Shown: in pieces, positions 7,172 through 14,812 of the stretch
Numbering within the stretch: the stretch's first letter is position 1
How the letters are laid out: the number at the start of each line of letters is the position of its first letter
Origin: an uncultured Parabacteroides sp.
Lineage (GTDB): Bacteria; Bacteroidota; Bacteroidia; Bacteroidales; Tannerellaceae
DNA: 56,049 nucleotides
Direction of reading: 5' to 3'
NCBI RefSeq assembly: GCF_905196875.1
Contig: NZ_CAJJWO010000035.1
Span: forward strand, 1 to 56,049
Program-made: the position numbers and the translations under genes
Notes under the pieces: model-generated
Seen by the model: only the letters and a program-made list of their open reading frames with translations
What the model was told of the DNA's origin: nothing
The model's database searches: none

Positions 7172-9550
7172 TTATTCGTTGTTTCCTAAGACGACTTCTT
7201 CGATCATCCAGGCCCACAGGTTGGCCATGATTCGGGAATAGTCGTTCGTAAGGTTACCGGCATTGTTGTCGATTCGTGAATTTGTTCTCACTGCGTTTCC
7301 CGAACCTATTTCAAATATTTGTGAGTCTCCCATATAAACGATCCGCTTTTTCTTATCTACTCCCAGTATCATCCGTCCGTCTCCTTCCGGATAGGGGGTA
7401 TAGGAAGGGAGCGAGCCGGAGCCGTCGTCTTTGACCACATTCTTGAAACGGATAAGTGGGGTGATAGTGGGAGAATGGACTTCCATACGTCCCCAGATAA
7501 CATCATTTATCCAGTAGCCGCAGTTTGTGATTCCTGTAGCCAATGATTCCGTGAAAGGGCCTGTCCGGAAAAAATAATCATTGTCGGCAGTAGGATCGAA
7601 TGAAGTAATCAAGGCGGAACGTGAAGGACCGGTATCGCCGATCGATTCATTGTTTGCTCCGTTGTACCAATAAGGGGTTATATCTTCCCGCAATAGTTTT
7701 AGCAATTGGTAATTAGTCGTTGGAGCCAATTCGGGTTTTCCGTTGCCGTAACTGTCGTTGATGCCAGGAGCTTTCCAGTCGGTACCTATGACAAGAACTC
7801 TGTTTTTCCGTGCTCCGAGCCAGTCCAGAATGCGGCGGGCGGAAGCTGAGTCCGGACGACTGTCGTAACCCAGAATCAAAATATCTTGTTGTGCCAACTT
7901 GCTGTATGGCAGATTGGTCTCGTTGATGGAGATAGGGATCTGGGAATAGACTATACCTCCGAGTTGGACTGTTTTTCCGATGCCGAAATGATTGTCGAGT
8001 ATTGCCTTCATCGGTCTGGACGAGGCATAATCGATACCTCCAATACCGTTGGTACTCAATATATGGATGATTTCGTCTTTACTGTTGTTAGCCGACTGGG
8101 TGATCGTGATCATTATTTTCCAACGGTTTATATGTATCATAACATATTCTGAATAGTCGGAGTAAGTATCGTTCGGCTGTTTGGCACGGCATTGAATCAC
8201 TCTCCGGATATTGTTATCGCTATCTGTTTCCTGGGCCAGGGAGACTTCGAAACGGGTACTCGACAGGGATTCGGACAATCCGTTACCGTCTATAGGGGTA
8301 CCTTCAGCATCCACCCATTGCAGGAGATCACCTGTCAGGTCAGTGTCTATATAAATGATCCCTTTGGAGTTCATCCGGTATTGTAATTTAAGATGACGGG
8401 TTGAAACGCCATAATGATGCTCTCCGTCGAAATACATGTCGGTCGTATGCTCGTCCCATGATTCGACGGTGGCAATAATACCGGAAGATGCGTTTACGGC
8501 TGCTTCTTCAGGCGTACTCCAACCGGCAGCTGAAACTTTCTGTATAAGAAATATATACCGGTGGTTCCGCAGGATCTGTCCGAGCGGATGTCCGGATGGT
8601 TTGAAATCGATCCGGTAATACACTGTTTTGGCGGGATGGACGCCATCGTCATAGATACCTCCGGCTACAAGGCAGGTGGCATCGCTGATCTGCTTCCCTG
8701 TAGCCGGAGCCGGGGCTTCAGGAAGATATATCTGTTCGATCGAAGTATTGCTGCCTGCTATATTTTGCTGTGGCATGGGGAACCCGGCTGGATAGAAGAC
8801 CGACTGGTCGGGCAGGGAAGGGGCATCGACTTTCGGCCCTCCTTCGCTGTTGACAGTCGTGTTGTCGGGGATAAGCTGCATTTTATCGTACGGACGGAAT
8901 ACCTGAATGCTCTGCAAACGGAAATGCCCTGTCGCATCGTTATTATAGACATCCGCCCTCGCTACGGAGCGCAGCATCCTGATCTGTATATCGGCATTGA
9001 CCTGCGCAGCATCCAGTTTCGGAAGCGAGTATTCGCCGTACATCGGCAGGTAGCCGGTGATTTGTTCCGGGCTGCCGTTACCGTTGTCCAGTTCGTGTAT
9101 AAGCTTCTTTTTGATCCGGGTTTCCGTATCGCCTGCTTCGGGGTATTTCTCTGTTACGGCTTGGCTGGCATTGGCGATCAGTATGAGTTTGACCGGGTCA
9201 TTAGAAGATTTGAGCATGGCGGTGAAGGTCGTCGTATTGTTGTTGGGACGATTAATATTTATCCCTTCTACGCTGTACAGGAACTGGTATTCCAGATCCG
9301 CCGATTGGCGGGAGAGTACCAGTACGCGTACTTCCTCGATCTGTTCTTCCAGTTCTGCGCTCCGGGTTTCCGGCTTTTGGATAGCAGGCGTGCTGATGGT
9401 CAGCCGGACTGCCATTCGGTCTTCTGCGTACTTGCTATCCTTTTCGCCGACAAATGTCTCGTCGGTGCAGGAAACGGTCGTCAGGCTGAATGCCAATAGA
9501 AGTAGCATCCAGACTGTTACCCGGTTAAAAGCTTGATATCTTTTATTCAT
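7172..9550 (-). CDS. Large fimbrial tip-like lipoprotein with C-terminal alpha/beta domain
   Basis: This 792-residue lipoprotein has lipobox TTVSC (Cys28) followed by a fimbrillin-type N-terminal half (residues ~45-370). That half shows the typical start MAVRLTISTPAIQKPETRSA, the strand VRVLVLSR and LILIANAS. Residues ~490-790 are different. They begin DEIIHILSTNGIGGIDYAS and contain QQDILILGYDSR, RILDWLGARKNRVLVIGTDW and a final MANLWAWMIEEVV, which looks like a Rossmann-like or glutamine-amidotransferase-like fold. I see no clear catalytic triad. It is the last gene of a three-gene operon after the shaft and anchor genes, with 6 bp to the anchor gene, the usual place for a tip adhesin. The exact family is not certain; DUF4906-type tip proteins are the nearest thing I can name. 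Confidence 0.75.
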   Translation of the reverse strand: MNKRYQAFNRVTVWMLLLLAFSLTTVSCTDETFVGEKDSKYAEDRMAVRLTISTPAIQKPETRSAELEEQIEEVRVLVLSRQSADLEYQFLYSVEGININRPNNNTTTFTAMLKSSNDPVKLILIANASQAVTEKYPEAGDTETRIKKKLIHELDNGNGSPEQITGYLPMYGEYSLPKLDAAQVNADIQIRMLRSVARADVYNNDATGHFRLQSIQVFRPYDKMQLIPDNTTVNSEGGPKVDAPSLPDQSVFYPAGFPMPQQNIAGSNTSIEQIYLPEAPAPATGKQISDATCLVAGGIYDDGVHPAKTVYYRIDFKPSGHPLGQILRNHRYIFLIQKVSAAGWSTPEEAAVNASSGIIATVESWDEHTTDMYFDGEHHYGVSTRHLKLQYRMNSKGIIYIDTDLTGDLLQWVDAEGTPIDGNGLSESLSSTRFEVSLAQETDSDNNIRRVIQCRAKQPNDTYSDYSEYVMIHINRWKIMITITQSANNSKDEIIHILSTNGIGGIDYASSRPMKAILDNHFGIGKTVQLGGIVYSQIPISINETNLPYSKLAQQDILILGYDSRPDSASARRILDWLGARKNRVLVIGTDWKAPGINDSYGNGKPELAPTTNYQLLKLLREDITPYWYNGANNESIGDTGPSRSALITSFDPTADNDYFFRTGPFTESLATGITNCGYWINDVIWGRMEVHSPTITPLIRFKNVVKDDGSGSLPSYTPYPEGDGRMILGVDKKKRIVYMGDSQIFEIGSGNAVRTNSRIDNNAGNLTNDYSRIMANLWAWMIEEVVLGNNE

Positions 9551-9556
9551 AATTAA

Positions 9557-10477
9557 TTACCATTCGACCCATTGTTCTGTCTTCTCCCAGGGGCTTGTCT
9601 TGACATGGACGCTGATCTCCTGGCGCAAGTCGATCAGCAGATTGGTTGTCAGGCCGGCCGGAAGAACAATGGGATTTCCGTTTAAATCAGAATTTATACT
9701 AGCAATAAGTATGTCTTCTCCGTATTCTACATCCGATCTTCTGTAAAGATTGACAGTCGCGTAATCCTCCCGGTTGCTGTCCGTATGGATCAGGTTGAAG
9801 GAGGAGGGAGAGACAAAATCGTTGTTTGCGAGCGTGATGCCGTTTTGCTTGATTTCTATTGCATTCGGGACTGGTGTCCCTTTAAAATTATATCCGTTGT
9901 TGTTCAGATGGATTGTGAAGTAATAATCTATCGCTCTGTGAAAGGCAGGAAGGCCCCGGACGGTTAAATACATCCGGGCATTTTTCCTGGCAATGATTAT
10001 TTCTTCATTTCTGGTCGGAGATTTCAAGGATTTGCCGATCTGCGCAATGCCGAAAAAGAGGTCGTCCAATGTCTGATACTGGTTTTCGCCTTCTTTGGCG
10101 GATGCGGAGACGGTCGAGTTGTCGAGGGTGTCGGAAGGTCCGGGCTCGGTGACATGCTGGTTCCCGTCCAGGTTTCCCCAGACGGACAGCCAGTAGTCAT
10201 CGATATTTTCGAGCGTGATGGGTATCGGTATTCTTTGCCGGATCTGGTTCGAGTCGGCTCTGACCGTGTACCGGTATTGCTCGTCCGCATCAAAGACGAA
10301 CAGATCAGCATGGCTGACTTCCCCGGAGGCGGTGATATCTTCTCCGGTGAGCGCATCCACCACTTTTATAGTCACGAAATACTCTTCTTCACACTCCTGT
10401 AAACCTTCGCGAATACAGCTTATCTGCCCCAAAATCAACAACAACAGAACGATAGTCCTGATTGTCGATCTTACCAT
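9557..10477 (-). CDS. FimB/Mfa2-family fimbrial anchor lipoprotein
   Basis: This 306-residue lipoprotein resembles FimB/Mfa2, which caps and anchors type V pili in the outer membrane and sets their length. Lipobox LILGQISC gives Cys21. It is followed at once by the family hallmark CIREGLQECEEEYFVTIKV, then ADLFVFD, WGNLDG and LDDLFFG, and it ends SPWEKTEQWVEW. I chose the ATG at 10477 because its codons ATGGTAAGA overlap the stop of the preceding fimbrillin gene, which is typical translational coupling, and it gives a compact signal peptide. A TTG at 10507 is in frame but would add ten non-signal residues. It is the middle gene of the minus-strand pilus operon. Confidence 0.88.
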   Translation of the reverse strand: MVRSTIRTIVLLLLILGQISCIREGLQECEEEYFVTIKVVDALTGEDITASGEVSHADLFVFDADEQYRYTVRADSNQIRQRIPIPITLENIDDYWLSVWGNLDGNQHVTEPGPSDTLDNSTVSASAKEGENQYQTLDDLFFGIAQIGKSLKSPTRNEEIIIARKNARMYLTVRGLPAFHRAIDYYFTIHLNNNGYNFKGTPVPNAIEIKQNGITLANNDFVSPSSFNLIHTDSNREDYATVNLYRRSDVEYGEDILIASINSDLNGNPIVLPAGLTTNLLIDLRQEISVHVKTSPWEKTEQWVEW

Positions 10478-11529
10478 TCCACATCCTGTACCAGCGGACC
10501 TTCCCAACCTTCGGTAGTGACAGTTACTTCGACTGCTGCCGGATCACCCGGACCGTCGGGATCGGTCGTTCCGCTTCCTAATTTCTTTAACGTTACATTC
10601 AATATATAACGGGTGTTCCGTTTGATGAGTGTTCCGTCGGCGGAACCGGAAGCAATGCTGTTGATGCGGAACGGAAAATGGGTGACGATTCCTTTGTATG
10701 TTCCACTGACAGTCAGCAAGGTTTCTGCTCCTGTTTCCTCGTTCGGGAATACATAGAAGAAGTTATCGAAGGATTTGGCAGTTCCGTTCGGCTGATCGGT
10801 CGTAATGGCGTCCAACAGATAGTTGTCGGGTGTGGGGACAGTACTTTCCGTACCACCGAATCCGCCGTAGAACGGTATCTCAGACAGGACTGTCTTCGGT
10901 CCGATAGTAGCTTTCGACTTCGCTTTCTGGATGCTGACATGGGTCAGGACAAAGGGTTCGGTGTGTCCGGCTTCCGGGGTAATGGTGACCGAACCCAGTT
11001 CAATCTTGGCAACCACACGTTTGATGCTTACGGTTACCGGAACAGGGCTTCCGCTGGTCAAGGTCAATTCCGGTGACTCACCGCTCATGACAAGGCCTGT
11101 CGTTGCACGGTTCGCCGGGTTTTGCACTCCGAGGTCGAAAGTGGCTATTTCAAAGTCGGTATAGTTGCTGACGGCTGGAAATCCCGCGGGGAGGTTGGCG
11201 ACAACTACCACACGTTTCGTACCGGCAGTATTCAGCCCGTCGACCTGTGTCGATCCTGCTATACCGTTACTGACAGCACCGTCCACCTCTTTTTCCAATA
11301 CGCCGCTGTTATAACTGAAAACGTAGACTTTATAGTTTACAATCTTCCGTTCGTCGGTTTCGGTATCCGAAGTACTCCCCGTCGCTTTCGATGACAGGTT
11401 TTCACCTTTCAGTGTGATGGTGATAGATGCTTTCTCTCCGTTACCTCCTTCATTCATTTCGTCGTTGCTACAGGCATTCAATAAAGCCAGTGCAAGCATT
11501 CCAGTGATTAATTTACTCGTTGTTCTCAT
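10471..11529 (-). CDS. FimA-type fimbrillin (pilus shaft subunit)
   Basis: This 352-residue lipoprotein precursor has lipobox LALLNAC (Cys20), a Gly/Asn-rich linker, and a fimbrillin N-terminal domain beginning ASITITLKGENLSSKATG with the strand YKVYVFSYNS and VVVVANLPAGF. The basic SIKRVVAKIELGSV strand leads into the C-terminal domain, which ends in EVTVTTEGWEGP, the probable donor strand. It is the first gene of the three-gene operon (shaft, anchor, tip). The promoter is at 11574-11581, about 45 bp upstream. Sequence similarity to the other fimbrillins of the window seems low, so this pilus is antigenically distinct. Confidence 0.9.
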   Translation of the reverse strand: MRTTSKLITGMLALALLNACSNDEMNEGGNGEKASITITLKGENLSSKATGSTSDTETDERKIVNYKVYVFSYNSGVLEKEVDGAVSNGIAGSTQVDGLNTAGTKRVVVVANLPAGFPAVSNYTDFEIATFDLGVQNPANRATTGLVMSGESPELTLTSGSPVPVTVSIKRVVAKIELGSVTITPEAGHTEPFVLTHVSIQKAKSKATIGPKTVLSEIPFYGGFGGTESTVPTPDNYLLDAITTDQPNGTAKSFDNFFYVFPNEETGAETLLTVSGTYKGIVTHFPFRINSIASGSADGTLIKRNTRYILNVTLKKLGSGTTDPDGPGDPAAVEVTVTTEGWEGPLVQDVEW

Positions 11530-11573
11530 TTTTTATAAATTGAAATAAATATTCTTAGATGGTTTTGACTGTG

Positions 11574-11603
11574 CAAATCTACGATATTGTAATAGTCCTG
11601 TTC
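11574..11603 (-). promoter_or_regulatory. fimA-operon promoter with AraC-type motif
   Basis: TAGATTTG (11581-11574, minus strand) fits TAnnTTTG and is followed by CAC. GAACAGGACTAT (11603-11592, minus strand) occupies the -33 region and resembles the repeated motif next to the AraC gene at 6987-7143. There is no TTTG at -33, which suggests dependence on an activator. Confidence 0.45.
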
Positions 11604-11782
11604 TTATATAAAAGTGGCATTCGTTTATATATTCCGATCGAATAACATAAATTCCCTAAATTTTTCCTTTCACAGAAAAAATAGAACATATTTAGAAAAA
11701 AAAAATTGAGATTGTGTAGGTCAATTGAAAGTCCGAACTTTGTGGCGAAAATGTATTGTGGGGATTTTGATAAGAAATAGGG

Positions 11783-12070
11783 ATGAATAGAAATTTGATT
11801 ACCAGAAAGCTGGCGGAGAAAATGAATATGAGTTTAGTCGATAGTCGTGTTTGTATGGATACAGTTTTGTCGATTGTGATCGAAGGGCTGATTACAGACG
11901 AAAAAGTGACCCTTCATGGCTTTGGAAGGATATTTTTGTTACCACAAGCGCCCCGGGCGGTGCGAAATCCGAAAACAGGAGAGGCCGTTATGTTCAAATC
12001 ACGCGACACCATACGCTTAAAGCCTAGCAAGAAACTGATTAACAAAATAAATGAAAGGAAAAGAAAATAA
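11783..12070 (+). CDS. HU/IHF-family DNA-binding protein
   Basis: This 95-residue small basic protein of the HU/IHF fold is full length for the family. The N-terminal helices are NLITRKLAEKMNMSLVDSR; the beta-arm region reads VTLHGFGRIFLLPQAPRAVRNPKTGEAVMFKSRDTIRL, with the conserved R-NP-TG core. It ends in a lysine/arginine tail. It is divergent from the fimA operon across 253 bp and lies 35 bp upstream of the left inverted repeat of a candidate invertible segment. HU-like proteins assist some site-specific inversions by bending DNA, so a local architectural role is a reasonable inference, though not shown. A weak GAACTTTG box lies at 11735-11742. Confidence 0.88.
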   Translation: MNRNLITRKLAEKMNMSLVDSRVCMDTVLSIVIEGLITDEKVTLHGFGRIFLLPQAPRAVRNPKTGEAVMFKSRDTIRLKPSKKLINKINERKRK

Positions 12071-12104
12071 CCAGTTGCTGGTGAGGCGGGACAGAAAAAA
12101 GCAC

Positions 12105-12410
12105 CATAGTTCATACAGAACTATCTTTATTTCCGCATCAAAGGTAGGAAATTATTTGATATGGTTATGCCTGAGCCTTTATTTTATAAAGGAATTCTAC
12201 GTTTTTCTTTTTTCTCTTCTTTTTTATTTCTGAGGGTGAAATAGTGCACGGTACCAATCGGGGGGTCGGTGCACTTGTTATTATGTGTAAACTCCTTCTA
12301 TACTTTCGTTGTTTTTTGATGTTATCTCTATTGTCATCGGAAGTTTTGATATGTTTTTCAATTCAAAAAATGCGTCTATCTAATTGAGCCATAGTTCTGT
12401 ATGGACTATG
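12105..12410. repeat. Candidate invertible promoter segment bounded by 20-bp inverted repeats
   Basis: CATAGTTCATACAGAACTAT (12105-12124) recurs inverted at 12391-12410 (ATAGTTCTGTATGGACTATG on the plus strand), matching at 19 of 20 positions and enclosing 266 bp. Each copy is itself a dyad, ATAGTTC-5 nt-GAACTAT, perfect on the left and one mismatch on the right. This is the form of a tyrosine-recombinase crossover site. The two 5-nt centres, ATACA and TGTAT, are in opposite orientation, so recombination would invert the segment. No gene lies inside. There is a perfect -7 box (12139-12146) reading left, a weaker TATACTTTCG reading right (12299-12308), and a small inverted repeat AGTGCAC/GTGCACT (12243-12275). 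No recombinase gene lies in the window. Confidence 0.6.
12139..12146 (-). promoter_or_regulatory. -7 box inside the candidate invertible segment
   Basis: TACCTTTG on the minus strand fits TAnnTTTG and lies 14 bp from the left inverted repeat, reading outward toward the HU gene. If the segment inverted, it would read across the right repeat toward the regulator gene at 12607. There is no clear -33 element. Confidence 0.4.
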
Positions 12411-12606
12411 CCTTTAGCTCCTGTAAATTTTGAAATTCTGTAAACGTATGATTGTATGGGAAATAAGTATTTCAAAGTATTGGTGTAACAACCAGTTTTT
12501 TGTTTAAAACCGGAGAAAAACGTCTTGAAATGCTATCCTATTTCTACTAAAAGGACAGGAAATGCAGGATGCACTCTGTAAAACGAGAAATTAAATAACT
12601 GATACA
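12411..12606 (+). other. Leader region of the 661-aa regulator
   Basis: This 196-bp non-coding stretch between the right inverted repeat and the regulator ATG is AT-rich and holds no convincing open frame. A TAAATTTTG at 12423-12431 is one base off the -7 consensus. I see no clear terminator. Confidence 0.4.
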
Positions 12607-14592
12607 ATGAAAAAGATATATCTACTTCAAAAATTTTTGCCCTCAGGTGTTATCCTGATAGGGAATGCAGGCTCTCTAATAGCCGCAAATGAAAATGGTA
12701 CTACGTTGCTGAGTGGAACGAATTTCATCCTTTATATTCTTCTGATCTTATTATTGATCATGCTTGGCTTCTCGATCCTCTTGTATCGCATACTTAAACA
12801 GAAAATCGAAGACAGGCAGGAACAGAAACCGGTCCCTGTTTTACTATCTTCACCAGAGCCATCTCCTGTATCCGTATCAGCCTCATATCCTGACCTTCGC
12901 ACAGAAAACGAAGAATTAAAACAAACTATCAATATCCTGACCGTCCGGAACCGGGAAATGCAGCAACTTATGGTAAACAAGATCAAAGAAACGGACAACT
13001 GGACTCTCGAGCAGGAAACCAAATATCAGGAAGCTATCCGTAAAGCCTCCGAACTCGAAAAGATCCATAACTCGTTCTTTGTTGAAGCAGTACACGAAAT
13101 GCGTACACCTCTGTCTCTGATCTTAGGTTATTTGGGACAGTTGGTGCAAAACCGTGACTTCGACAGGCTTGTGTCTACCCAGATTCTTTCCGCTTACCGC
13201 AATACTTTGGCCTTACAGGATATGATGTTTCAGTTGCAGGATATTCGCCATGGCGACGATGTGGCGAATCACATGCGTCTTGCCCGCTACGATCTGGTCG
13301 AGATCACCAAGCAGATGTGTGACCTGTTCGTCGATTGGATTGCCATGAATAATATTGACTTCAAGATCAATACGCAAACCCCTGTCTTATGGATGTGGAT
13401 AGATCGCAGGAAAATGGAGTATGCTTTACGAATTCTGTTATCCAACTCGTTGAAGAATACATTTATGTATGGTAAAATAACGGTTGACATTTCTGTTGTT
13501 AAAAAAGAGGGGAAAGCTTATGGGGCTTTGTGCATACAGGATGATGGTTTGAGTGAACAAGATAATACCCGTATCGGATTGAAGCAGATCAAAGATATGG
13601 CCGAGTCGGTACATGCCCGGTTCATACAGGAGAGCCTTCCCGGCCAGGGAGGGACTCGCTGTACAATCCTGGGGCCGTTGGGTAAACGTGAGTTGATGGA
13701 GCTTCCGGTCGAGTTCGTCGAACCGGATGCCGACCTGGTCAAACTGAACGAAATCCAGAAGGAAGAAATCTCTAGCTTCGTACAACTGGTTCCCCAGAAG
13801 AAAGAGACAGGTAAGAAGCTGCTGGTAATCGACGATAGTGACCAGATACGTTGGTTCCTCCGCCATGCCTTAAATAAGGAGTATCGCATTGTGGAAGCTC
13901 GCGACGGTGGTGAAGGTGTTGCAGTTGCAAAGAAAGAGCGACCGGATGCTATCTTATGTGATGTCATGATGCCTGTAAAGGACGGCTTCACTGCCTGTCG
14001 CGAGATCAAATCAAATCCTGCAACCTGTCAGACTGTGGTCATTATGTTGACTGCCAAAGTGGAAAATGAAGATGTGATAGCCGGTATCGAAGCCGGTGCA
14101 GACGATTATATCACCAAGCCTTTCGACCTGGAAGTACTGCGCAGCAAACTAATCAGCCAGATCAAACGCCGTGAACAAATGAAGGAATTTTATACCCAAC
14201 CGTTGGAATCTTCTGAAGGCGGTGCTGTAGTAATGCCAGCCCCACTCAATGAAATAGAAGTTGCCGGTAATGCTTTTATGGATAAGATCATGAAGACCAT
14301 TGAAGAGCATCTGGATGATCCCTGTTTCGATGCAAAATATCTGGCGGATGAAATGAGCATGAGTGTTCCGACGCTTTATCGCAAGGTGAAAGCTTTCTCC
14401 AATTGCAGTATTCTGGAACTAACGCGAAGCGTCCGAATCAAACGGGCTGCCGAATTGATTTCACAACAGCGGTATTCGATTATCGAGGTTTGTGAAATGG
14501 TCGGATTCAACGATATGGCGACATTCCGTAAACGATTTACTGAGCAATATGGTGTAAATCCTTCTCAGTATGGACAATCGGTAAAGGCCTAA
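12607..14592 (+). CDS. Membrane hybrid histidine kinase / receiver / AraC-type regulator
   Basis: This 661-residue single-chain regulator has one membrane helix at about 38-61 and a short pre-helix segment in place of a large periplasmic sensor. A coiled-coil linker (105-150) leads to a HisKA domain with VHEMRTPLSLILGY (His163). An ATPase-like domain follows (about 225-370), then a receiver domain (about 398-515) with LLVIDDSDQ, phospho-acceptor Asp452 in ILCDVMMP, and ADDYITKPF. An AraC helix-turn-helix closes the protein (about 560-658). The ATPase domain looks degenerate: RILLSNSLKNT lacks the first N-box Asn, DDGLSEQD replaces the DxGxG loop, and no GxGLG is seen. It sits between the candidate inverton and a pilus operon whose promoter carries 22-bp-spaced direct repeats, so it is the likely activator. 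Confidence 0.88.
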   Translation: MKKIYLLQKFLPSGVILIGNAGSLIAANENGTTLLSGTNFILYILLILLLIMLGFSILLYRILKQKIEDRQEQKPVPVLLSSPEPSPVSVSASYPDLRTENEELKQTINILTVRNREMQQLMVNKIKETDNWTLEQETKYQEAIRKASELEKIHNSFFVEAVHEMRTPLSLILGYLGQLVQNRDFDRLVSTQILSAYRNTLALQDMMFQLQDIRHGDDVANHMRLARYDLVEITKQMCDLFVDWIAMNNIDFKINTQTPVLWMWIDRRKMEYALRILLSNSLKNTFMYGKITVDISVVKKEGKAYGALCIQDDGLSEQDNTRIGLKQIKDMAESVHARFIQESLPGQGGTRCTILGPLGKRELMELPVEFVEPDADLVKLNEIQKEEISSFVQLVPQKKETGKKLLVIDDSDQIRWFLRHALNKEYRIVEARDGGEGVAVAKKERPDAILCDVMMPVKDGFTACREIKSNPATCQTVVIMLTAKVENEDVIAGIEAGADDYITKPFDLEVLRSKLISQIKRREQMKEFYTQPLESSEGGAVVMPAPLNEIEVAGNAFMDKIMKTIEEHLDDPCFDAKYLADEMSMSVPTLYRKVKAFSNCSILELTRSVRIKRAAELISQQRYSIIEVCEMVGFNDMATFRKRFTEQYGVNPSQYGQSVKA

Positions 14593-14651
14593 AACATGGT
14601 ATTCTTTAAAATAAATGTAAATAAACAGAGGATTTTTTATCATTTAAAAAT

Positions 14652-14710
14652 TACCGCTCATGAGTGATAAATATACCGCTAAGCCTCAAAAACAAAGCTT
14701 TCTACATTTG
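14652..14710 (+). promoter_or_regulatory. Pilus-operon promoter with 22-bp-spaced direct repeats
   Basis: TACCGCT occurs at 14652-14658 and again at 14674-14680, exactly 22 bp apart, two helical turns. TACATTTG (14703-14710) is a perfect -7 box and no TTTG occurs at -33. Direct repeats next to a promoter without a -33 are the classic layout for an AraC-type activator. The same offsets recur at 23007-23065. Confidence 0.6.
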
Positions 14711-14812
14711 CACTGTCAACAAGAAACAACACAATAATTTAAATCTTTAAGACAGTCAAATTTTAAGTATAGGGTAGTAAGGATGATTTATCACATTTAA
14801 AACATATAAGTT

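Noticed and set aside
8561..9499. 312-codon open frame opposite the tip lipoprotein gene
   Set aside because: The composition is Arg/Ile/Phe-rich without motifs, it has no ribosome site, and it lies wholly inside a gene with clear domains.
10478..10507. TTG start extending the anchor protein by ten residues
   Set aside because: The ATG at 10477 overlaps the preceding stop and gives a normal lipoprotein signal; the extension adds no hydrophobic or positively charged signal feature.
12051..12233. 60-codon frame overlapping the HU stop and running through the left inverted repeat
   Set aside because: The translation is low-complexity and Phe/Leu/Tyr-rich, and it crosses the candidate inversion site, so inversion would break it.
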